A DNA stretch of 64,000 bases, taken from NCBI GenBank assembly GCA_947503715.1, contig CANNER010000003.1, forward strand, positions 538,374 to 602,373, written 5' to 3'. Source of the DNA: an uncultured Caulobacterales bacterium. GTDB taxonomy: Bacteria > Pseudomonadota > Alphaproteobacteria > Caulobacterales > Maricaulaceae. Each line of letters opens with the position of its first letter. Position 1 is the first letter of the stretch. A model generated the notes under the pieces. It ran no database searches and was not told where the DNA came from. It saw only the letters and a list, made by a program, of their open reading frames with translations. Position numbers and translations under genes: made by a program. Below are positions 35,229 to 42,519 of this stretch, one piece after another.

Positions 35229-36764
35229 TTATTTACCTAATTTCGGAATTGTGTGTGTACCATAAGCTACACAGGTATTTTTTGTTTCCATATAGAAATC
35301 AAAGGACCAATCGCCGCCATCACGGCCAATACCAGAAGACTTCATACCGCCAAATGGAGCAGGCAGGTGACGATTATTTTCTGAGTTAATCCAGATCATG
35401 CCAGCTTCGAGTTGTTTGGCCACGCGCATACCTTTAGCAGAGTTTTCTGTCCAAACATAACCGGTTAGGCCGTATTCGGTGTCATTAGCAATGGTAATGG
35501 CTTCGGCTTCATCTTTAAATGGGATTGCCGTTAGGACAGGGCCGAATATTTCTTCTTGCGCTATACGCATATCGTTCGTCGCACCCGTAAAGAGTGTAGG
35601 CTTCACATAGCAGCCTTCTTTGCCTTTACGACCGCCACCGATGGCGATATCCGCGCCATCTTCTTTTGCAATGTCGAAATAGCTCATGACTTTCTCATGA
35701 TGCGTGGGGTGGATGAGCGGACCTATTTCTGTATTTGGGTCAAGCGGGTGCCCGACTTTGATTTTCTTGATGCGCGCAGCGACTTTGGCTGTAAATTCGT
35801 CATAGACATTTTCTTGGACAAGTAAGCGCGTAGATGATGTGCAACGCTCGCCATTCAGTGAAAACTGCATAAAGACAGCCGCATCAAGGGCACGGTCCAA
35901 ATCCGCATCATCAAAGACGATACAAGGATTTTTACCGCCAAGCTCCAAGTGCAAACGCTTAAGAGTTGGAGCCGACTGTTTTTGGATAAGCGAGCCTGTG
36001 AAGCTCTCACCGACAAAGGCGATGGCTTTGATATGTTCATGCTCGGTCAGGGCTTTACCTGCGCCTTCGCCGAGGCCATTGACGACGTTAAAGACGCCTT
36101 TCGGAAGTCCTGCTTCATAAGCGATTTCTGCGAGGAGCATCGCTGTGTAAGGTGAAAACTCAGCAGGTTTTTGAACAACGGTACAGCCTGATGCGAGAGC
36201 AGGCGCGATTTTCCATGTCGAGAGCATGAAAGGGGTGTTCCACGGCGTAATCACACCTACCGCGCCGAGCGGGTGGCGTGTTGTAAAATTATGGTGATGC
36301 GCAGCAGGAAGGCTAAGCCCCTTCCCAGCTTCGACAGCTTTATCGCCAAAGAAACGGAAATTCGCTGCGCCGCGAATGGCAGCTTTTTGCATGAAGCGGA
36401 TAGGCTGGCCTGTATCCATAGATTCGACCATGGCGATTTCTTCTGCGCGGGCTTCGATACCATCCGCAATCGCATACATAAGCTCGCGGCGTTTTGCCCC
36501 GTCCATGTCACGCCAGCCGCCTAGGAAGGCTTTCTGGGCCGCGTTTGAGGCTGTATTAATATCAGCTTCGGTGCCCGACCAGACATCGCCCAAGTGCGAA
36601 TTATCTATGGGGGTAATATTTTCAAATATTGTCTTGGACTTACCTTTGACCATGCGGCCATTGATGAAATGTCCTAGCGGTTCTTTTTTAAAGCGTGCCA
36701 TGTAACGCCGCGCTTTAGCGACACGTTTTTCGAGATCAGTCTTTTTCGGTTTATTTTGGGCCAT
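35229..36764 (-). CDS. hpaE: 5-carboxymethyl-2-hydroxymuconate semialdehyde dehydrogenase
   Basis: Oxidises CHMS, the ring-cleavage product of homoprotocatechuate, to 5-carboxymethyl-2-hydroxymuconate with NAD. 511 aa. HpaE-like pattern: GHFINGRMVKGKSKTIFEN, RHPLGAVGVITPWNTPFMLS, active Glu in LHLELGGKNPCIVF, Cys in NGERCTSSTRLL, and the distinctive C-terminal NNRHLPAPFGGMKSSGIGRD...GDWSFDFYMETKN. The start at 36764 has an AAAGGA site and overlaps hpaF by 14 nt. N-terminal 20 aa are basic and longer than in enteric HpaE. Confidence 0.92.
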   Translation of the reverse strand: MAQNKPKKTDLEKRVAKARRYMARFKKEPLGHFINGRMVKGKSKTIFENITPIDNSHLGDVWSGTEADINTASNAAQKAFLGGWRDMDGAKRRELMYAIADGIEARAEEIAMVESMDTGQPIRFMQKAAIRGAANFRFFGDKAVEAGKGLSLPAAHHHNFTTRHPLGAVGVITPWNTPFMLSTWKIAPALASGCTVVQKPAEFSPYTAMLLAEIAYEAGLPKGVFNVVNGLGEGAGKALTEHEHIKAIAFVGESFTGSLIQKQSAPTLKRLHLELGGKNPCIVFDDADLDRALDAAVFMQFSLNGERCTSSTRLLVQENVYDEFTAKVAARIKKIKVGHPLDPNTEIGPLIHPTHHEKVMSYFDIAKEDGADIAIGGGRKGKEGCYVKPTLFTGATNDMRIAQEEIFGPVLTAIPFKDEAEAITIANDTEYGLTGYVWTENSAKGMRVAKQLEAGMIWINSENNRHLPAPFGGMKSSGIGRDGGDWSFDFYMETKNTCVAYGTHTIPKLGK

Positions 36765-37155
36765 TGTATTTATCCTTTAAAATTTGATGGATATTATTTT
36801 TCTTCCAGGTCCAATCTTTTTCGATTTCCTGAATTTCAAGCCCAAGTGAAATGGGTCTATTTGCGTCAAAATGGTCTTGCGTAAAATCTGTCAGCACAGC
36901 GAAAATTTGATCACCAATATCTTTTTTGACAGTTTCGTTACGGCCTTGCCCCAAACGAATGGTGATATAGATAAAGCCATTCTCCGCGGCACCGTCACCT
37001 ACATTAGAGATATCAGTCAGATAACCACGTGTGCGAATTCCGCCTGTTGGTAATGCCTCTAATGACATCGCACAGTCATGCAAATCAGCGATGAGAGCTT
37101 TCATGTTAAGCGCCTTACCGATTGCATCATTATATTCGATGTTAATATGGGGCAT
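36751..37155 (-). CDS. hpaF: 5-carboxymethyl-2-hydroxymuconate isomerase
   Basis: HpaF/HpcD-type isomerase of the tautomerase-like fold, 134 aa, ketonising the CHM product. N-terminal Pro2 (MPHINIEYN) is the conserved catalytic residue. Further signs: GIRTRGYLTDISNVGDG and ENGFIYITIRLGQGRNE. First gene of the minus-strand operon hpaF-hpaE-SSADH; divergent from the FAH gene at 37224 across a 68-nt gap with a 16-bp palindrome. Confidence 0.92.
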   Translation of the reverse strand: MPHINIEYNDAIGKALNMKALIADLHDCAMSLEALPTGGIRTRGYLTDISNVGDGAAENGFIYITIRLGQGRNETVKKDIGDQIFAVLTDFTQDHFDANRPISLGLEIQEIEKDWTWKKNNIHQILKDKYNGPK

Positions 37156-37174
37156 GAAAGTCCTTGACCAAACA

Positions 37175-37190
37175 ATTTAACATGTTAAAT
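37175..37190. promoter_or_regulatory. 16-bp palindrome, probable HpaR operator (hpaF/hpaG-like divergent promoter)
   Basis: ATTTAACATGTTAAAT is a perfect 16-bp palindrome in the gap between the divergent hpaF and FAH genes. Its core TTAACATGTTAA recurs at the start of hpaH (41283-41294). Both lie in front of hpa genes, and MarR/HpaR regulators bind palindromes of this size, so this is a likely shared operator. Confidence 0.6.
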
Positions 37191-37223
37191 ACATTTCAAA
37201 TTACAAAAGTCAAGGACGGCAAA

Positions 37224-38084
37224 ATGAAATTCGTAACTTTTTTACAAAATGGCCAAGAAAAGCTCGGTGGCCTCAAATCTGGTAATGCCAATAAAGTCGT
37301 CGATATTTCAGATAAATTCTCAAGCTTACATCAAGTCTTGAAAGATGATGCCACGGCACAAGCCATTGCTGCGATTGAAACGGGAAATGCGGTACTGAGC
37401 CTCGATAGCCTTGAGCTTCTTCCGCCAATTACCACAGCTGAAAAATATTTCTGCATTGGCGTGAATTATGCCAACCGCAACGCAGAATATAAAGACGGTT
37501 CCGAAGCGCCAAAAAATCCCTCTGTTTTCATGCGATCGCGCGAAAGCTTTGTAGGCCACGGTCAATATATTGAGCGTCCACCTGAGTCACATCAGCTTGA
37601 TTATGAAGGCGAGATTGTTGTTATCATTGGCAAAGAAGGCCGCCGCATTAAACGCGAAAATGCCCGTGATCACATTGCTGGCCTCTGCGTTATGAATGAA
37701 GGCACACTACGCGATTGGGTGCGTCATGCGAAATTCAATGTGACACAAGGCAAGAACTTTGAGCGTTCTGGGGCCCTTGGCCCTTGGATGGTTCCGTTGA
37801 CAGATGATATTGACCTGACAGATTTGAAAATCCAAACGCGCGTCAATGGTGAACTTCGCCAAGATGATCATACATCAAATATGATGTTCCCTATTGAGTT
37901 TCAGATTGAATATCTTTCGAAGTTCGCGCGTCTGAAAGCCGGTGATATTATTGCGACAGGAACCCCGAATGGCGCAGGTGCACGCTTTGATCCGCCAAAA
38001 TATTTGGTCCCAGGCGACGTCGTTGAAGTCACATGCCCTGGCATTGGCAGCCTTAGCAATGAAGTCAGAGATGAGGTTGTTTAA
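37224..38084 (+). CDS. Fumarylacetoacetate-hydrolase family decarboxylase/isomerase (HpaG-like)
   Basis: FAH-family enzyme expected to decarboxylate 5-oxopent-3-ene-1,2,5-tricarboxylate and isomerise the product in the homoprotocatechuate route. ATG 37224 (AGGA site) gives 286 aa; the longer frame from 37164 runs through the operator. Metal-binding carboxylates are visible in LDYEGEIVVIIGKEG and the catalytic loop YFCIGVNYANRN; the end TGTPNGAGARFDPPKYLVPGD is typical. Enteric HpaG is a fused double-length enzyme; here only one unit occurs. Followed by hpaR in the same direction. Confidence 0.87.
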   Translation: MKFVTFLQNGQEKLGGLKSGNANKVVDISDKFSSLHQVLKDDATAQAIAAIETGNAVLSLDSLELLPPITTAEKYFCIGVNYANRNAEYKDGSEAPKNPSVFMRSRESFVGHGQYIERPPESHQLDYEGEIVVIIGKEGRRIKRENARDHIAGLCVMNEGTLRDWVRHAKFNVTQGKNFERSGALGPWMVPLTDDIDLTDLKIQTRVNGELRQDDHTSNMMFPIEFQIEYLSKFARLKAGDIIATGTPNGAGARFDPPKYLVPGDVVEVTCPGIGSLSNEVRDEVV

Positions 38085-38102
38085 TTCATAAAAATATGAA
38101 TT
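38083..38102. promoter_or_regulatory. Inverted repeat before hpaR
   Basis: AATTCATA (38083-38090) and TATGAATT (38095-38102) are perfect 8-nt inverted arms around AAAA, starting at the FAH stop and ending 30 nt before hpaR. There is no T-run of the terminator kind. It may be an operator for hpaR or a weak mRNA hairpin. Confidence 0.35.
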
Positions 38103-38131
38103 AACTGCCACTCTTAAAAGGGAAGTATGAC

Positions 38132-38560
38132 ATGAGAGATTCAGAATTACGGGCCTTTCGGCGTAATTTACCTATGGCACTTTTACGTGCACGTGAGTCG
38201 ATCATGGGACACTTCCGTCCTATCATGCGCGAGCATGATATAACAGAACAGCAATGGCGCGTTATTCGTGCTCTTTATGGGATTGATGGCATGGAGGCCA
38301 CGGCCCTTGCTGAAAAAACGATGCTATTAATGCCGAGCTTAACGCGTATTCTTAAAACCCTCGAAGAGCAAAAACTTGTCAGGCGTTTCGCAGTAAAAGG
38401 CGATAATCGTCGCAAGATTATTCGCCTCGCAGAAAGAGGGAGAGGTCTCTATGTAAAGATGTCCCCTCTAAGCGAAGCGGAATATAAGAAAATTGAAGCT
38501 AAAATCGGCGCTAAAAAGCTTGAAGAACTATACAAGCTTTTAGAAATGATAGCCGATTAA
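38132..38560 (+). CDS. hpaR: MarR family regulator of homoprotocatechuate catabolism
   Basis: A 142-aa winged-helix repressor of the HpaR subgroup: RRNLPMALLRARESIMGHFRP, ITEQQWRVIRALY, and the recognition helix MLLMPSLTRILKTLEEQ with wing VKGDNRRK. HpaR represses the hpa meta-cleavage operon and is released by aromatic intermediates in enteric bacteria. Downstream of the FAH gene in the same direction; 3' end overlaps the convergent LigB gene by 4 nt. Likely binds the TTAACATGTTAA sites found at 37175 and 41283. Confidence 0.9.
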   Translation: MRDSELRAFRRNLPMALLRARESIMGHFRPIMREHDITEQQWRVIRALYGIDGMEATALAEKTMLLMPSLTRILKTLEEQKLVRRFAVKGDNRRKIIRLAERGRGLYVKMSPLSEAEYKKIEAKIGAKKLEELYKLLEMIAD

Positions 38561-39375
38561 ATATCCATCACGCCCACGACACACATGGTCGAGAATATAG
38601 GAATCGGCTCAGCATAGCGCACCGTACCTGTAGTCCCTTCGCAAAGACCACTAATAGCGGTTAGCGTGCGAATTTCAAACCCGCCCTGCCCGGCTTCACG
38701 CAATGTGTCTTCGTCATTGTAAGATAGAAGACGCTCTTTATCATTTGCTGCCCACGCATCCAGATACTCTCTGTCCCAGGCTTCATTAATCTTGCCGCTA
38801 TTTGGCGTTGCAGGCCAATGGCTAATGCCGCCTGTTCCCATAACTGCAATTTTTTCCGGTACGGAATCACACGCCCGCCTTAGAGCTTGTCCAAAGGCAT
38901 AAGCACGTGAGAGTGGCGTTAAAGGCGGCCCTTGGCAATTAATATTGGCCGGAATAATTGGCATATCATAACGCGGGGTTAGAAAGTTCAGCGGCACCAT
39001 AATGCCGTGGTCCATCTTCCATTCTTTGGCGTAGGACAAATCAACAGTCTGCATCATTTCCGTAATGATGCGCTCGGATAATTCCGGCGCGCCCGGAATG
39101 GTTGTACGCGGAATTTTTAGCCAATCTGGGTCCTCAATCGGCCCTTCATATTCTTCGCCCATGCCGACCGCAAAGGATGGCATGTTGTTCATAAAGAAAT
39201 TAGCGAAATGCTCCGCTGCAATAACAACTAAAGCCTCGGCACCACTGGACTCAATATCGACCCGTAAGCCATCCAAGGCTGCATAGAAAGGGTCGCGCAA
39301 AGCGGAGTCAGCACGCTCAGCGCGTCCCGTAATACCGGGGCCATGCGAACAAATGCCTGCAAAAACTAAAGCCAT
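38557..39375 (-). CDS. Class III extradiol dioxygenase, catalytic (LigB-type) subunit
   Basis: Catalytic subunit of a class III (LigB superfamily) extradiol ring-cleavage dioxygenase, 272 aa. Fe(II) ligands are expected in CSHGPGI (His12) and AAEHFANFF (His56), and the acid-base histidine region in WKMDHGIMVPLNF (His122) and GTGGISHWPA. By context it should cleave homoprotocatechuate (or a related catechol) between C2 and C3. It differs from usual HpaD in being paired with a LigA-type small subunit, whose stop overlaps its ATG by one base. Last gene of the Rieske-FdR-hpaH-hpaI-ligA-ligB operon. Confidence 0.87.
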   Translation of the reverse strand: MALVFAGICSHGPGITGRAERADSALRDPFYAALDGLRVDIESSGAEALVVIAAEHFANFFMNNMPSFAVGMGEEYEGPIEDPDWLKIPRTTIPGAPELSERIITEMMQTVDLSYAKEWKMDHGIMVPLNFLTPRYDMPIIPANINCQGPPLTPLSRAYAFGQALRRACDSVPEKIAVMGTGGISHWPATPNSGKINEAWDREYLDAWAANDKERLLSYNDEDTLREAGQGGFEIRTLTAISGLCEGTTGTVRYAEPIPIFSTMCVVGVMDI

Positions 39376-39695
39376 TAAACTGCTCCACCATCGCCGCCAT
39401 CGACAACTTTATAAATACCATCTCGAACTTGCCCATGTTTGGACAATCCGTTTTTCATCGCTTGAATGTATTCATCCCAATCCTGACCAATAAAGGCTGC
39501 AAAATGCATAAGAATTTGGCCGTTCACGCCATGAATATAAAGCTCACCAACATCACCATTTCTAAGCCATGTCCGCTCTTCTGCCGTCAGCTTATAACCA
39601 TCCATAAGCGTATCTAAATCGTTTTTGAAAAGATGTTGGACGGAATTATCACGATTAAGATTATAGAGGAGTTTTTGAACATAATAGAGACTCAT
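39375..39695 (-). CDS. Extradiol dioxygenase small (LigA-type alpha) subunit
   Basis: A 106-aa helical protein of the LigA family (protocatechuate 4,5-dioxygenase alpha subunit). Typical pattern: VQKLLYNLNRD, LDTLMDGYKLTAEERTWLRNGDVGELYIHGVNGQILMH. LigA caps the active site of LigB in two-subunit enzymes. It overlaps hpaI by one base upstream and the LigB-like gene by one base downstream, so stoichiometric expression is likely. Confidence 0.88.
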   Translation of the reverse strand: MSLYYVQKLLYNLNRDNSVQHLFKNDLDTLMDGYKLTAEERTWLRNGDVGELYIHGVNGQILMHFAAFIGQDWDEYIQAMKNGLSKHGQVRDGIYKVVDGGDGGAV

Positions 39696-40486
39696 TAATA
39701 GTCTCCTTCAGCATCTTCGTCCGACAAGAAACTATCATAAAGGCGCTGCACACCTTTAGCTAACACGCCGCAATCACTGCCGACTCCAACAAAACTCGCA
39801 CCGGCTTTTCTATAAGTTTCAACAAGATCGGATGTGACGGCCAAAACGCCCGCAGGTTTTCCGCAGGCACGGACGTGCTCAATCGCTTCAGAAACCGCCT
39901 TAATCACATCAGGGTGAGAACTCTGTCCAGGGTAACCTAGTGCCGCGCCCAAATCAGACGGCCCAATGAAAACAGCATCCACGCCGTCTACCTTGGCGAT
40001 CTTCTTGAGATTTTTAAGACCTGCTTTTGTCTCGATTTGAAGGATAACACACATCTCTTCATTTGCACGAGTAAGATAATCCTGCTTCATATTCCAACGT
40101 GCCGCGCGTGCCATAGACGTTCCTAAACCTCGCGTGCCTGATGGTGGGTAACGCACAGCACTGACAACAGCTTCAGCCTCTTTTGCATCATTAATCATGG
40201 GTACAAGAAAAGTCTGCACGCCAACATCGCAAAGACGTTTTAAAACATTCTTGTCGCCGCTAACTGGCCGTACAATTGGGTTAATCTCATAAGGCGCAAC
40301 AGCTTGCAGGCAGGATAATATATCCTTATCCGATAGAGGGGAATGCTCCGCATCTATTAGCATCCAATCAAACCCGCTCTGGGCACATATTTCAGCCGCA
40401 ATATTATTGGCTAAGCCAAACCAAAGGCCCAACATATCATCACCATTATTGAGGCGTTTTTTAAATCTGTTTGTTATTCTATCCAT
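39695..40486 (-). CDS. hpaI: 4-hydroxy-2-oxo-heptane-1,7-dioate aldolase (HpaI/HpcH family)
   Basis: Class II (metal-dependent) aldolase splitting 4-hydroxy-2-ketoheptanedioate to pyruvate and succinate semialdehyde; 263 aa TIM barrel. Signs: GLWFGLANNIAAEICA, FDWMLIDAEHSP (catalytic His), GTRGLGTSMARAARW, LQIETKAGLKNLKKI and DAVFIGPSDLGAALG (metal Asp). One-base overlaps with hpaH and the LigA gene make it part of a tightly packed operon. Confidence 0.92.
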   Translation of the reverse strand: MDRITNRFKKRLNNGDDMLGLWFGLANNIAAEICAQSGFDWMLIDAEHSPLSDKDILSCLQAVAPYEINPIVRPVSGDKNVLKRLCDVGVQTFLVPMINDAKEAEAVVSAVRYPPSGTRGLGTSMARAARWNMKQDYLTRANEEMCVILQIETKAGLKNLKKIAKVDGVDAVFIGPSDLGAALGYPGQSSHPDVIKAVSEAIEHVRACGKPAGVLAVTSDLVETYRKAGASFVGVGSDCGVLAKGVQRLYDSFLSDEDAEGDY

Positions 40487-41289
40487 TATGAAAAACTCAA
40501 TTCAACAGTTCCCATAGGGCCAAAATCGGCTTTGAAGTGATCCCCGGCTTGGACGATGATAGGGCGCGTAAAACTACCTGACATAATATACTGACCTGCA
40601 TCGAGCTTAATACCATGGGGCGCAAAACGCTTCGCCAACCAGATAATACCTCGTGCAGGGTGGTCCAAAATACCGGCCCCAAGACCCGTTTCTTCAACGA
40701 TACCATTACGGTATAAAATCGCGCCCGCCCAACGCAAATCAATGTCATTCGGCTTTAATTTTGTGTCCCCGACGATAATACCTGCATTGGCGGCATTGTC
40801 GGAAATCGTATCATAGACTTTACGTGTATATCCTGTTTCAGGATCAATGCGATGACTACGCGCGGCAATCAGCTCCAATGACGGAACAACATAATCCGTC
40901 GCGTCCAAAACATCTTCAACTGTTAAATCATCTCCGAAAAGATCGTTCTTAAGAACAAAAGTAATTTCCACCTCAATGCGGGGGTCAATAAAATCTGCGG
41001 CCGGAATGGTGGCCCCATTCTCAAAGAGCATATCATCAAGCAATGTGCCAAAATCAGGCTCATTGATTTTCATGGCCTCTTGCATCGCCCGAGAGGTCAG
41101 CCCGACCTTACGGCCAATGACCTTGCGGCCTTCGGCCTCTTTCAGCTTTATCCACTCCGCCTGAACAGCATAGCCATCTTCAATGGTCATATCCTGATAC
41201 TTAAGCGAGAAAGCTCGCATGGGTATACGGGCTTTTTCTGCTTCGTGGTGCAGGCGTGCAGACTCTTTAACTTGCTTAATACTTAACAT
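40486..41289 (-). CDS. hpaH: 2-oxo-hept-4-ene-1,7-dioate hydratase
   Basis: Adds water to 2-oxohept-ene-dioate, the step before HpaI. 267 aa, FAH-like fold hydratase (MhpD/HpaH family): MTIEDGYAVQAEWIKLK, GRKVIGRKVGLTSRAMQ, DPRIEVEITFVLK (metal-binding E-x-E) and WLAKRFAPHGIKL. The start codon at 41289 lies inside the palindrome TTAACATGTTAA (41283-41294), which may let HpaR also act at this point, inside the larger operon. Confidence 0.93.
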   Translation of the reverse strand: MLSIKQVKESARLHHEAEKARIPMRAFSLKYQDMTIEDGYAVQAEWIKLKEAEGRKVIGRKVGLTSRAMQEAMKINEPDFGTLLDDMLFENGATIPAADFIDPRIEVEITFVLKNDLFGDDLTVEDVLDATDYVVPSLELIAARSHRIDPETGYTRKVYDTISDNAANAGIIVGDTKLKPNDIDLRWAGAILYRNGIVEETGLGAGILDHPARGIIWLAKRFAPHGIKLDAGQYIMSGSFTRPIIVQAGDHFKADFGPMGTVELSFS

Positions 41290-41294
41290 GTTAA
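41283..41294. promoter_or_regulatory. TTAACATGTTAA palindrome over the hpaH start codon
   Basis: A perfect 12-bp palindrome identical to the core of the site at 37175-37190. The hpaH ATG is at its centre. A repressor bound here could block an internal promoter in the gap after the ferredoxin reductase gene, or translation could fix the ATG part by chance. Confidence 0.5.
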
Positions 41295-41298
41295 TTAC

Positions 41299-42519
41299 CT
41301 AAACGATTGCCTCTTTTAATGCAAGGTTTTCATCTGCGACTTTTTGCTTATCCAGTGTTTTCCCTTGCGTAAGAACCATTCGGGTCATGGCAAATTCTCG
41401 CGGCGCATTAACAGCATCCACAGCTAATATGCGGTCGCCTTTGAAATAAAAGGCAGCAAAGCTTCGACCTGTTTCACTATCACCGCGAATTATAAGTTCA
41501 TCATAACCCTCAGATAGGCCTGCGATTTGCAATTTTAGATCAAATTGATCTGACCAGAACCAAGGCAGACTATCATAGGCCTTAGCCTTCCCGCATATAT
41601 GGCTTGCTACAATCTTTGCCTGCTCAGTCGCATTAGGCACAGATTCAAGACGCAAATGACGGTCATATCTTATGTTATAATGCCATGTGACATCACCTGC
41701 AGCGTAAACATCTTCATCCGTCGTTTGGCAAAACTCATTAACAATAATGCCATTGCCGCACTCAAGTCCTGCTGCATCTGCTAGCTCTGTATTTGGGATG
41801 ACCCCGATTCCAATAATGACAAAATCAGCTTTATAATCCTGTCCATCTTTATCTGTGACCACAAGGTTTTCATCGGCCTGTGATATCTTACTGGCCATTA
41901 CATTTTCTGCGATGTGGACGCCCTCTTCCGTGTGAACACGTTTATAAAAAGTGGATAACTCAGGCGCCGTCACACGTTGTAAAATACGCGGCATGGCCTC
42001 TAAGACAGTCACAGAGACACCCATTTTGGTGAGCGACGCTGCCGTTTCGAGACCAATATACCCACCGCCAATAATGACAGCACGTTTACCACTTAGAACA
42101 GAAGATTTAATTTGCGTAACGTCATTCATGTCTCGCAAATAATAAACACCTGCAAGTTCAGCGCCTTCAATGGGAAGTTTACGAACGCGCGCGCCTGTCG
42201 CAAGGATTAGCTTATCATAGGCAATAACATCGCCTTGTGATGTCAAAACAGCCTTCGCATCGCGGTCAATATTGGTGACACGTGTCATAAGCTTTAGTAC
42301 GACATTAGCAGCCTCATAAGCCTCAACCGGACGAATAAGAAGCTCCTCACGGGTTTTCTCGTCAGATAAATAATCCTTAGAAAGCGGCGGATGATGATAG
42401 GGCGGATGCGCTTCATCCCCAATCAACGTAATATCTCCATCCCAACCATTTTGCCGTAAACTTACGACAAGCTGACCGGCAGCATGAGACGCGCCAATGA
42501 TAACACAGCTTCTGGGCAT
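41299..42519 (-). CDS. FAD-dependent ferredoxin reductase
   Basis: A 406-aa glutathione-reductase-type ferredoxin reductase (HcaD/RedA2-like). FAD site CVIIGASHAAGQLVVSLR, NAD site AVIIGGGYIGLETAASL, ATGARVRKLP between, and a C-terminal FAD Asp in DVYAAGDVTWH. It passes electrons from NAD(P)H to a [2Fe-2S] ferredoxin serving an oxygenase. The Rieske oxygenase stop is immediately upstream (no gap), so it is presumably its reductase. No ferredoxin gene is seen in the island. Confidence 0.9.
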   Translation of the reverse strand: MPRSCVIIGASHAAGQLVVSLRQNGWDGDITLIGDEAHPPYHHPPLSKDYLSDEKTREELLIRPVEAYEAANVVLKLMTRVTNIDRDAKAVLTSQGDVIAYDKLILATGARVRKLPIEGAELAGVYYLRDMNDVTQIKSSVLSGKRAVIIGGGYIGLETAASLTKMGVSVTVLEAMPRILQRVTAPELSTFYKRVHTEEGVHIAENVMASKISQADENLVVTDKDGQDYKADFVIIGIGVIPNTELADAAGLECGNGIIVNEFCQTTDEDVYAAGDVTWHYNIRYDRHLRLESVPNATEQAKIVASHICGKAKAYDSLPWFWSDQFDLKLQIAGLSEGYDELIIRGDSETGRSFAAFYFKGDRILAVDAVNAPREFAMTRMVLTQGKTLDKQKVADENLALKEAIV

